From contig JAEHDN010000164.1 of the NCBI GenBank assembly GCA_016880395.1, forward strand, positions 1 to 9,840: DNA of 9,840 nucleotides. Direction: 5' to 3'. A model generated the notes under the pieces. It did not search any database, had not been told where the DNA came from, and saw nothing but the letters and a program-made list of their open reading frames with translations. Of this stretch, positions 1-5,768 are shown one piece after another (position 1 is the first letter of the stretch; each line of letters begins with the position of its first letter). This stretch comes from Candidatus Eiseniibacteriota bacterium (GTDB lineage: Bacteria > Eisenbacteria > RBG-16-71-46 > SZUA-252). Both the position numbers and the translations under genes were made by a program.

Positions 1-671
1 CCCTCTTCGGTGGATTCCTGATCGTGAACCTCGTCCTCATGCCGAGCTTCACCGGGCAGGGGGCCGAGGTGCACGTGCCCGAGGTCATCGGCCTGAGCGA
101 GCGGGAGGCGGAGCGGCTCCTCGCCGCGGAGGACCTCAAGCTCTCCAAGATCTCCGAGCAGTGGAGTCCCGACGTCCCACGCGGCTTCATCACCGAGCAG
201 GATCCTCCCGCGGGGGGGCTCGTGAAGCGGGGCCGGCGGATCTCCGTCATCGTGAGCCTGGGCGCGCAGGGGACGAGCGTTCCCCTGCTCGAGGGCGTGA
301 CGGCGCGCCAGGCGGCCATGCTGCTCGAGAACGCCGGGCTCAAGCTCGGCAACATGGCGCGCGCGTACGCGGACGACGTCGGGAAAGACCTCGTGATCGC
401 GTCGGATCCTCCGGGCGAGACGCTCGTGCAGCAGGAGACCGCGGTCGACCTGCTCGTGAGTCTCGGGGCGGTGCCGCGGAGCTTCGTGCTCCCCGATCTG
501 AGCGGGCACGACGCGAGCGCCGCCGCGCGCGGCCTGCGCGACCAGGGCATCGCGGTCTCCGTGCGGGAGAGCCGGGGATCGCAGAAGAGCGGCGCCGTGA
601 ACACGCAGGACCCGCCGGCGGGACGCCGCGTCGCGCCGCGCGATTCCGTGATCCTCTACGAGCAGCCGTGA
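1..671 (+). CDS. Membrane-anchored protein with three PASTA domains (5' partial)
   Basis: The reading frame is open from base 3. The codons before the first possible start (GTG at 24) read as a hydrophobic stretch (LFGGFLIVNLVLM), so the visible part probably begins inside a transmembrane helix and the true start lies upstream. Counting from base 24, three PASTA repeats follow at about residues 18-80, 84-147 and 152-215. Each has the usual pattern: a VP-x-(V/L) opening, a helix with an AxxLL or AAxxL core, a D/S-PPAG or DPPGE turn and a final V-x-V/I-L strand. PASTA domains are known from Ser/Thr kinases and penicillin-binding proteins, where they face the cell-wall side and bind muropeptides. 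No kinase or transpeptidase domain is visible here, though the upstream part is missing. An extracytoplasmic wall-sensing or scaffolding role is inference. The stop at 669-671 lies 17 bases before the preferred rpe start. Confidence 0.85.
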   Translation, partial: LFGGFLIVNLVLMPSFTGQGAEVHVPEVIGLSEREAERLLAAEDLKLSKISEQWSPDVPRGFITEQDPPAGGLVKRGRRISVIVSLGAQGTSVPLLEGVTARQAAMLLENAGLKLGNMARAYADDVGKDLVIASDPPGETLVQQETAVDLLVSLGAVPRSFVLPDLSGHDASAAARGLRDQGIAVSVRESRGSQKSGAVNTQDPPAGRRVAPRDSVILYEQP

Positions 672-675
672 CCGC

Positions 676-682
676 GGGGGAG
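676..682 (+). promoter_or_regulatory. Shine-Dalgarno deciding the rpe start
   Basis: GGGGGAG lies six bases before GTG at 689. The alternative GTG at 668, which overlaps the stop of the PASTA gene, has no purine-rich sequence at a suitable distance. This favours 689. Confidence 0.5.
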
Positions 683-688
683 CCCGCC

Positions 689-1378
689 GTGCGCAAGGAC
701 TCCTGGTCCCAGCCCCGCCGCTACCGGATCTGCCCGTCCATTCTCTCCGCCGACTTCGCGCGCCTCGCGGACGAGATCGCGCGCGTGGAGCGGGCCGGCG
801 CCGACTTCCTCCACATCGACATCATGGACGGCCAGTTCGTCCCCAGCCTCACCTTCGGTCCGATCCTGGTCGAGGCGATGCGGCGCCTCTGCGCGCTGCC
901 GTTCGACGTGCACTTGATGGTGGTCGAGCCGCTCCGGTTCCTCGAGCCCTTCGCGCGCGCGGGAGCGGACCACCTGATCGTGCACGCGGAGACGGTGCCG
1001 GACCTCCGCGCCGCGGCCCGCGCGATCCGCGCCCGCGGGCTCCGGGCCGGCGGCGTGGTCAAGCCGGGCACGCCGATCGAGCGGCTGGTGGAGGCGCTGC
1101 CCGATCTCGACATCGCCCTCGTCATGACGGTGGAGCCCGGCCAGGGCGGCCAGCCCTTTCTCGAGAGCTCCCCGGCGCGGATCGCTGCTGTCCGGGCGGC
1201 GATCGACGCCGCGGGCCATGATTGCCTGTTGCTGGTGGATGGGGGCATCGGCGAGGAGACCATCGCCCGAGCCGCCCGCGCCGGGGCCGACTCCTTCGTC
1301 GCGGGGCACTCGATCTTCCACGCTCCCGATCCCGAGGGCGCGCTCCGCCGCCTGCGCGCGGCCGTGGAGCGGGCGTGA
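689..1378 (+). CDS. rpe: Ribulose-phosphate 3-epimerase
   Basis: This TIM-barrel enzyme of the pentose phosphate pathway interconverts D-ribulose 5-phosphate and D-xylulose 5-phosphate in the cytoplasm. From the GTG at 689 it has 229 residues, close to the family's usual 220-225. The hallmarks are in order: PSILSADF (16-23), HIDIMDGQFVP (42-52), DVHLMVVEP (73-81), VMTVEPGQGGQPF and LLVDGGI. The expected metal and catalytic residues are visible as H42, D44, H75 and D184. The phosphate-binding end reads VAGHSIF, where most members have a G-S pair, so a His occupies an unusual place. The start at 668 would add seven residues and overlap the previous stop, and is the main alternative. The stop overlaps the galE start by four bases (GTGA), so translation is probably coupled. 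In this operon it may also help maintain the sedoheptulose 7-phosphate pool used for heptose synthesis (inference). Confidence 0.96.
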   Translation: MRKDSWSQPRRYRICPSILSADFARLADEIARVERAGADFLHIDIMDGQFVPSLTFGPILVEAMRRLCALPFDVHLMVVEPLRFLEPFARAGADHLIVHAETVPDLRAAARAIRARGLRAGGVVKPGTPIERLVEALPDLDIALVMTVEPGQGGQPFLESSPARIAAVRAAIDAAGHDCLLLVDGGIGEETIARAARAGADSFVAGHSIFHAPDPEGALRRLRAAVERA

Positions 1379-2358
1379 ACCTCCTCGTCGTCGGAGGGGC
1401 GGGCTACATCGGCAGCGTGGTCACGGAGGAGCTGGTGCGAGGGCGCCACTCGGTGATCGTCCTCGACGACCTCTCGACCGGACACCGGGACGCGGTGGCT
1501 CCGCTCGCCTACCTCGTGAAGGGCGCGATCGGGGATGCCGCGCGCCTGCGCGAGGCCTTCACCACGAAGGAGATCGACTGCGTCATCCACCTGGCCGCGC
1601 GCTCGATCGTGTCCGACTCGGTCGCCGACCCCGAGGGCTACGAGGAAGCGAACGTCCGGCAGGGAACGATCCTGCTCGACGCGATGAAAGAGCACGGGGT
1701 GAGCCGGATCGTCTTCTCATCGACCGCGGCCGTGTACGACGCCTCCGCGCCGATGCCGCTCCGGGAGACCTCGCCGCTCGTGCCCGGCAATCCGTACGGG
1801 TGGACCAAGCTCCGCTTCGAGGAGATCCTGCGCGAGCGGGCGCGCGCGGATGGCATGCGGTACGTGTCGCTCCGCTACTTCAATGTGGCGGGCGCGAGCA
1901 TCGACCATGGCGAGGACCACCGCCGGGAGACGCACCTGATCCCGCTCCTCCTCGACGCGGCCCTCGGCGCGCGGGAGGCGGTGCCGGTCTTCGGGAGCGA
2001 CTACCCGACCCAGGACGGGACGGCCGTGCGCGACTACATCCACGTCGTCGACATCGCCGAGGCGCACGTGCGCGCGATCCGCTACCTCATGGAAGGCGGT
2101 GCGAGCGCCACGCTCAATCTCGGTGCGGAGCGGGGACTCTCCGTGCGCGAGGTCATCGGATGGGTGGAGCGGGTGACCGGACGCGGGGTGCCGACGGTGG
2201 AAGCGCCGCGCCGGGCGGGCGATCCGCCGTCCCTGATCGCCTCCTCGGAGGAGGCGGGCCGCGTGTTAGGCTGGAGGCCCCAGTGGGGGGACATCGACAC
2301 CATCATCGAGACCGCCTGGACGTGGCGCCAGCGGTATCCGGAGGGCTACGCCGAATGA
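1375..2358 (+). CDS. galE: UDP-glucose 4-epimerase (extended SDR family)
   Basis: NAD-dependent epimerase expected to interconvert UDP-glucose and UDP-galactose for envelope glycans. The start is GTG at 1375, overlapping the rpe stop as GTGA, with GGAG five bases upstream (1366-1369). The length is 327 residues, against about 338 for E. coli GalE. The Rossmann NAD-binding motif GGAGYIG is at 7-13, and acidic D31/D32 follow the second strand. HLAARSIVSDSV is at 72-83. The catalytic set is T117 (in SSTAAVY), Y141 and K145 of the YxxxK motif (YGWTK). LRYFNVAGA and a C-terminal GWRPQW plus PEGY motif are typical of GalE. The substrate is less certain than the fold, because close relatives act on UDP-GlcNAc, UDP-xylose or UDP-glucuronate. 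Its position before the heptose genes supports a role in lipopolysaccharide or another surface glycan. Confidence 0.92.
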   Translation: MNLLVVGGAGYIGSVVTEELVRGRHSVIVLDDLSTGHRDAVAPLAYLVKGAIGDAARLREAFTTKEIDCVIHLAARSIVSDSVADPEGYEEANVRQGTILLDAMKEHGVSRIVFSSTAAVYDASAPMPLRETSPLVPGNPYGWTKLRFEEILRERARADGMRYVSLRYFNVAGASIDHGEDHRRETHLIPLLLDAALGAREAVPVFGSDYPTQDGTAVRDYIHVVDIAEAHVRAIRYLMEGGASATLNLGAERGLSVREVIGWVERVTGRGVPTVEAPRRAGDPPSLIASSEEAGRVLGWRPQWGDIDTIIETAWTWRQRYPEGYAE

Positions 2359-2648
2359 CCCGGCATCACGAGAAACCCGAGCCCGATGAGACCCAGGAGC
2401 GGCTGGTCGCCGTGCAGGACGTCTGGGACGAGGCGACCGCGACGCTCCTCTGCGACTTCCTGAAGGAACAGGGAATCCGCGCGACGGCCGTATCGGCCCA
2501 GATCCCCGCCTTCGGCCTGATCGAGCGCGCCCACAAGGGATACTGGGGGTACGTGGAGGTGATCGAGCACGACGCCGAGCGCGCGAAGACCCTCATTCGC
2601 GATTTCTTCGCCGCGCGCCCGGAGTCCGGCGGAGAGGCGGCCGGTTGA
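2355..2648 (+). CDS. Small DUF2007-type protein
   Basis: A 97-residue protein starting at ATG 2355, which overlaps the galE stop as ATGA. It has GGAGGG at 2340-2345, nine bases upstream. Residues about 17-86 resemble the DUF2007 family ('putative prokaryotic signal transducing protein'): a first strand (LVAVQDV), a helix containing LLCDFLKEQGI, a variable loop and a last strand (YVEVIEHDAERAKTLI) leading into a helix. This gives a ferredoxin-like alpha/beta layout. The first 15 residues are charged and probably disordered. There is no signal peptide or membrane segment. The function of this family is not established. The gene is embedded in a sugar-nucleotide operon with overlaps on both sides, which suggests co-translation with galE and rfaE1, perhaps in a regulatory capacity. 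The family call is by pattern recognition only. Confidence 0.75.
   Translation: MTRHHEKPEPDETQERLVAVQDVWDEATATLLCDFLKEQGIRATAVSAQIPAFGLIERAHKGYWGYVEVIEHDAERAKTLIRDFFAARPESGGEAAG
2631..2637 (+). promoter_or_regulatory. Shine-Dalgarno supporting a TTG start for rfaE1
   Basis: GGAGAGG ends seven bases before TTG at 2645. This favours the TTG that overlaps the preceding stop over the in-frame GTG at 2660, which would be 22 bases away. Confidence 0.55.
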
Positions 2649-3661
2649 TTCCGACGGCCGTGCCCGCGTCCCGTCTCACCCGATCGTCCCTCGAGGAGCG
2701 GATCGCGTCCTTCCGCGGCCGGCGCGTGCTCGTGGTGGGCGACGTCATCCTCGATCGCTATCTCTGGGGACGCGCGACCCGCGTCTCCCCGGAGGCTCCC
2801 GTCCTCGTGGTCGACATCGAGCGGGAGGAGCTTCGTCTCGGCGGTGCGGCCAACGTGGCGCACAACGTGCGCGCGCTCGGTGCGGATCCGGTGCTGGTCG
2901 GCGTCGTGGGCGAGGACCAGGCTGCGGCGGATCTCGACCGGCTCCTCCGCGCGCGTGGCGTCGACCCCTCGGGGCTGGTGTGCGATCCGTCGCGACGCAC
3001 CACCCTCAAGACCCGCATCATCGCGCATCACCAGCAGGTCCTTCGCGCCGACGAGGAGAGCCGGGAAGCGCTCGGCTCCGGCCCCGAGGCGGCGCTCTGG
3101 GAGCGAGTGGAGGGGGCGCTCGACCAGGCCGGGGCGGCGCTCGTCAGCGACTACGGCAAGTCCGTGATCACTCCGGGTCTCCTCGATCGGCTCCTCCCGG
3201 CGCTCGAGCGCCGCGGCGTGCCGAGCGCGGTCGATCCCAAGGAGGAGCACTTTCTCCGATACCGTGGCGTGAGCGTGATCACCCCGAACGCGGCCGAGAC
3301 CGCGCAGGCGTGGGGTCGCCGGCTCCGCACCGAGGCCGAGCTGATCGAGGCCGGCTTCGGGCTGCGCGAGCGGCTCCTAGCGGGAGCAGTCCTCATCACG
3401 CGCGGCGAGGAGGGCATGTCGCTCTTCACGGCCGAGGGGCACACCCACTTCCCGACCCATGCGCGGAAGGTGTACGACGTGACCGGGGCGGGGGACACCG
3501 TCGTCGCCACGATCGCGACCGCGCTCGCCGCGCGCGCCACGCTCCCCGAGGCCTGCGTGCTCGCGAACCACGCCGCGGGGATCGTCGTGGCCCAGCTCGG
3601 CACCGCGACGGCCGGCGCGGAGGAGCTGATCGCGTCGCTCGAGGATCTGCCTGTTGGGTGA
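2645..3661 (+). CDS. rfaE1: D-glycero-beta-D-manno-heptose-7-phosphate kinase (RfaE domain I)
   Basis: PfkB/ribokinase-family kinase that phosphorylates D-glycero-D-manno-heptose 7-phosphate at C1 with ATP, a step of ADP-heptose synthesis for the LPS inner core. It has 338 residues. Family motifs run in order: GDVILDRYLWG with RVSPEAPV, the sugar-binding GGAANVAHN, TTLKTRI with QQVLRAD, VSDYGK, DPK, TPNAAE, LITRGEEGMSL, and the ATP and anion-hole motif DVTGAGDT, whose catalytic base is D284. These match the N-terminal half of E. coli HldE closely. Here the kinase stands alone, with the adenylyltransferase encoded by the next gene. The TTG start forms a TTGA overlap with the preceding gene. 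GTG at 2660 is the alternative. The 3' end overlaps rfaE2 by eight bases. Confidence 0.94.
   Translation: MIPTAVPASRLTRSSLEERIASFRGRRVLVVGDVILDRYLWGRATRVSPEAPVLVVDIEREELRLGGAANVAHNVRALGADPVLVGVVGEDQAAADLDRLLRARGVDPSGLVCDPSRRTTLKTRIIAHHQQVLRADEESREALGSGPEAALWERVEGALDQAGAALVSDYGKSVITPGLLDRLLPALERRGVPSAVDPKEEHFLRYRGVSVITPNAAETAQAWGRRLRTEAELIEAGFGLRERLLAGAVLITRGEEGMSLFTAEGHTHFPTHARKVYDVTGAGDTVVATIATALAARATLPEACVLANHAAGIVVAQLGTATAGAEELIASLEDLPVG
3641..3645 (+). promoter_or_regulatory. Shine-Dalgarno for the TTG start of rfaE2
   Basis: GAGGA lies inside the rfaE1 coding end, eight bases before TTG at 3654. No ATG is available before the TNGCFD motif, and the nearby GTG at 3658 is out of frame, so this TTG is the best start. 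Confidence 0.5.
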
Positions 3662-4115
3662 GATCCTGACTCTCGAGGACGCGCTCCGCCGCCGCGCCGC
3701 GGCGCGCGTGCTCCGGCAGACCTTCGTCTTCACGAACGGCTGCTTCGACGTGCTCCACCCGGGGCACGTCGCCCTGGTCAAGGCGGCGCGCGCCCTCGGC
3801 CACTCCCTCATGGTGGGGGTCAACTCCGACCGCTCCGTCCGCGCGCTCAAGGGGGAGGGGCGCCCGGTGCAGGACGAGGCCGCGCGCGCGATCGTGCTCT
3901 CCGCCCTGGCCGACGTGAGCAGCGTGATCGTCTTCGACGAGGAGACTCCGCTCGAGCTGATCCGCGCCCTCCTGCCCGACGTGCTCGTGAAGGGAGGGGA
4001 CTACACCCCCGAGCAGGTCGTGGGGCGCGAGATCGTCGAGAAGGCCGGCGGGCGCGTCGTCATCGTGCCGCTCGTGCCGGGCCAGTCTTCCTCCACCATC
4101 CTCTCCCGACTCTGA
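3654..4115 (+). CDS. rfaE2: D-glycero-beta-D-manno-heptose 1-phosphate adenylyltransferase (RfaE domain II)
   Basis: Nucleotidyltransferase that joins ATP and D-glycero-beta-D-manno-heptose 1-phosphate into ADP-heptose, the donor for the LPS inner core. It has 153 residues, matching the C-terminal half of fused HldE enzymes. Visible motifs are FTNGCFDVLHPGHV, with the class-defining HPGH at 35-38, then VNSDRSVRALKGEGRPV, the VKGGDY loop and a C-terminal SSSTIL in place of the common ST-T-x-LI nucleotide motif. It starts with TTG and overlaps rfaE1 by eight bases, so the two halves of the bifunctional enzyme are probably made in equal amounts by coupled translation. No isomerase (gmhA), phosphatase (gmhB) or epimerase (hldD) is in the window, so the rest of the pathway must lie elsewhere. 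It is the last gene of this operon. Confidence 0.94.
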   Translation: MGEILTLEDALRRRAAARVLRQTFVFTNGCFDVLHPGHVALVKAARALGHSLMVGVNSDRSVRALKGEGRPVQDEAARAIVLSALADVSSVIVFDEETPLELIRALLPDVLVKGGDYTPEQVVGREIVEKAGGRVVIVPLVPGQSSSTILSRL

Positions 4116-4123
4116 TCCGTAAC

Positions 4124-4141
4124 GGGCCCGCATCCGGGCTT
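4124..4141 (+). terminator. Possible weak hairpin terminator after rfaE2
   Basis: GCCCG and CGGGC (4126-4130 and 4135-4139) can pair around a CATC loop, extended by two G-U pairs, nine bases after the rfaE2 stop. No T-run follows, so it would not be a classical factor-independent terminator. Its place, between the end of one operon and a promoter, is the main support. Confidence 0.3.
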
Positions 4142-4181
4142 CCTGCAACGCATTGCGAGGCCAGTGCTTCCCGTCGCACCC

Positions 4182-4210
4182 TTGACGGGGGCGCGCGCTG
4201 CCGCTAACGT
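4182..4210 (+). promoter_or_regulatory. Sigma70-like promoter for the cDPG-synthase-like/sucCD unit
   Basis: TTGACG (4182-4187, five of six consensus positions) is followed after exactly 17 bases by TAACGT (4205-4210, which keeps T, A and the final T of the -10 consensus). It lies in the longest gap between genes of the window. Transcription would begin near 4217 and leave an untranslated leader of roughly 120 bases before the GTG at 4341. Confidence 0.55.
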
Positions 4211-4324
4211 CGGACGGTTCCAGGCCCATTCCAACGACGAACCGATGGCGCGCCGCCGCGCGCTCGGCGAGCGACTCGAAGCTCGACGAGCCCAGGCCGG
4301 TGCCGCCGGATCGCGTAGACCCCT

Positions 4325-4331
4325 GGGAGGA
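4325..4331 (+). promoter_or_regulatory. Shine-Dalgarno deciding the start of the cDPG-synthase-like gene
   Basis: GGGAGGA directly abuts ATG at 4332, too close to serve it, but lies nine bases before the in-frame GTG at 4341. The GTG start also gives an N-terminus close to the Rossmann-like strand, as usual in this family. The CCTGGG at 4322-4327, which covers the first part of this site, is complementary to CCCAGG at 4291-4296. Confidence 0.5.
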
Positions 4332-4340
4332 ATGCCTCGA

Positions 4341-5768
4341 GTGAGACGCGTGCGAAGGGTTGTGATCATGGGCGCCGGCGGGCGCGACTTCCACAACTTC
4401 AATACCTTCTTCAAAGAGAACAAGAACTACGAGGTGGTCGCCTTCACGGCGTCCGCCCAGATTCCTGGCATCGACGATCGGAAGTACCCGCGGTCGCTCG
4501 CCGGGAAGAACTACCCGAAGGGAATTCCCATCTACAGCGAGCAGGAGCTGCCCCGGATCGTGCGCGAGAGCGACGTCGACCTGGTCGTCTTCGCCTACAG
4601 CGACGTCTCCCACGAGTACGTGATGCACAAGGCCTCCTGGATCGCCGGCATGGGATGCGACTTCATGCTCATGGGCCCGAAGGCCACGCAGATCGCGAGC
4701 CGGGTGCCGGTGGTCGCGGTGACCGCGGTCCGGACCGGGTCGGGCAAGAGCCAGACGACACGGAAGGTATGCGCGGTGCTCAAGGCGATGGGCAAGAAGG
4801 TCGTCGCGATCCGCCACCCGATGCCCTACGGCGAGCTCTCGCGCCAGGGCGTGCAGCGATTCGCCACGTACGCCGACCTCGAGCGGCACCGCTGCACGAT
4901 CGAGGAGCGCGAAGAGTACGAGCCGCATCTGGACCAGGGGACGATCGTGTACGCCGGGGTGGACTACAAGGAGATCCTGGCGGCCGCCGAGAAGGAGGCG
5001 GACGTCATCGTGTGGGACGGCGGCAACAACGATTTCTCCTTCTACAAATCGGATCTCACGATCGTGGTCGCCGACCCGCATCGCCCGGGGCACGAGCGCC
5101 GGTACCATCCGGGGGAGACGAATCTCCGGCTCGCCCACGTGGTCGTCATCAACAAGGAGACGACCACCGACTATGCGAACATCGAGGCGGTGCGCGCGTC
5201 CGTGCAGCAGGTGAACCCCGAGGCGGTCATCATCGACGCCGCGTCGCCCATCACGGTCGACCGGCCCGAGCTGATCCGCGGTCGCCGCGCCCTCGTGATC
5301 GAGGACGGCCCCACCCTGACCCACGGCGAGATGCGCTACGGTGCCGGCGTGATCGCGGCCCGCAGGCACGGGGCGCGCGAGATCGTCGATCCGCGGCCGT
5401 GGCTCGTCGGCGAGATCCAGGACACCTTCCGTCAGTATCCGGACATCGGGGCGCTCCTGCCCGCGATGGGGTATTCGCCCGAGCAGATCCGCGACATGGA
5501 GCGGACGATCAACGCGTGCGAGTGTGACGTGGTGGTCGTCGCGACGCCGATCGATCTCCGGCGGCTCATGAAGATCCGCACACCGTCGGTGCGGGTCGGC
5601 TACGAGCTCGAGGAGATCGGGCGGCCCAAGCTGGAGGACGTGCTGGCCGATGCGTTGGGCCGGCTCACGACGGGGCGCCGCCGCACCGGCGTCGCGCGGC
5701 CGCCGAAGAGCGGCGTGCGCCGCGCGGCTCGCAAGGCGGGGCCAGGACCGAGACGAGGGAGCCGATGA
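4341..5768 (+). CDS. Cyclic 2,3-diphosphoglycerate synthase homologue (P-loop protein)
   Basis: 475 residues from GTG 4341; ATG at 4332 would add three. I recognise the family by several near-invariant blocks: IMGAGGRDFHNFN (9-21), FAYSDVSHEYVMHKAS, the nucleotide loop TGSGKSQTT around K136, RHPMPYGEL, QRFATYADLE, TIEEREEYEPH, VWDGGNNDF, ADPHRPGHE with YHPGETNLR, DGPTLTHGEM, LPAMGYS and TPIDL. In methanogens such as Methanothermus the enzyme uses ATP to close 2,3-diphosphoglycerate into its cyclic form, a thermoprotectant and phosphate store. Bacterial homologues carry the same name by similarity, and their substrate is not established. The core ends near LEDVLADAL. About 33 more residues follow, twelve of them Arg or Lys and none acidic. 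The protein is probably cytoplasmic, with no signal peptide or membrane segment. Its stop overlaps the sucC start as ATGA, which implies coupled expression with succinyl-CoA ligase. The family call is firm; the function in this organism is not. Confidence 0.85.
   Translation: MRRVRRVVIMGAGGRDFHNFNTFFKENKNYEVVAFTASAQIPGIDDRKYPRSLAGKNYPKGIPIYSEQELPRIVRESDVDLVVFAYSDVSHEYVMHKASWIAGMGCDFMLMGPKATQIASRVPVVAVTAVRTGSGKSQTTRKVCAVLKAMGKKVVAIRHPMPYGELSRQGVQRFATYADLERHRCTIEEREEYEPHLDQGTIVYAGVDYKEILAAAEKEADVIVWDGGNNDFSFYKSDLTIVVADPHRPGHERRYHPGETNLRLAHVVVINKETTTDYANIEAVRASVQQVNPEAVIIDAASPITVDRPELIRGRRALVIEDGPTLTHGEMRYGAGVIAARRHGAREIVDPRPWLVGEIQDTFRQYPDIGALLPAMGYSPEQIRDMERTINACECDVVVVATPIDLRRLMKIRTPSVRVGYELEEIGRPKLEDVLADALGRLTTGRRRTGVARPPKSGVRRAARKAGPGPRRGSR

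Noticed and set aside
161..688. Upstream in-frame extension of rpe across the PASTA gene
   Set aside because: The translated extension is Arg-rich nonsense, while the overlapping frame encodes clear PASTA repeats. Rpe length fits the start at 689.
4164..4340. In-frame upstream extension of the cDPG-synthase-like protein to GTG 4164
   Set aside because: It would place the promoter inside the gene. The extra residues are Arg/Ala-rich without family similarity, and a good ribosome site supports the start near 4341.
3426..5369. Very long open frame on the minus strand (647 codons)
   Set aside because: It lies opposite rfaE1, rfaE2 and the cDPG-synthase-like gene, which have clear family motifs. 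Its translation is a mixture of His, Arg, Asp and Val without recognisable domains, as expected for the antisense of GC-rich genes.
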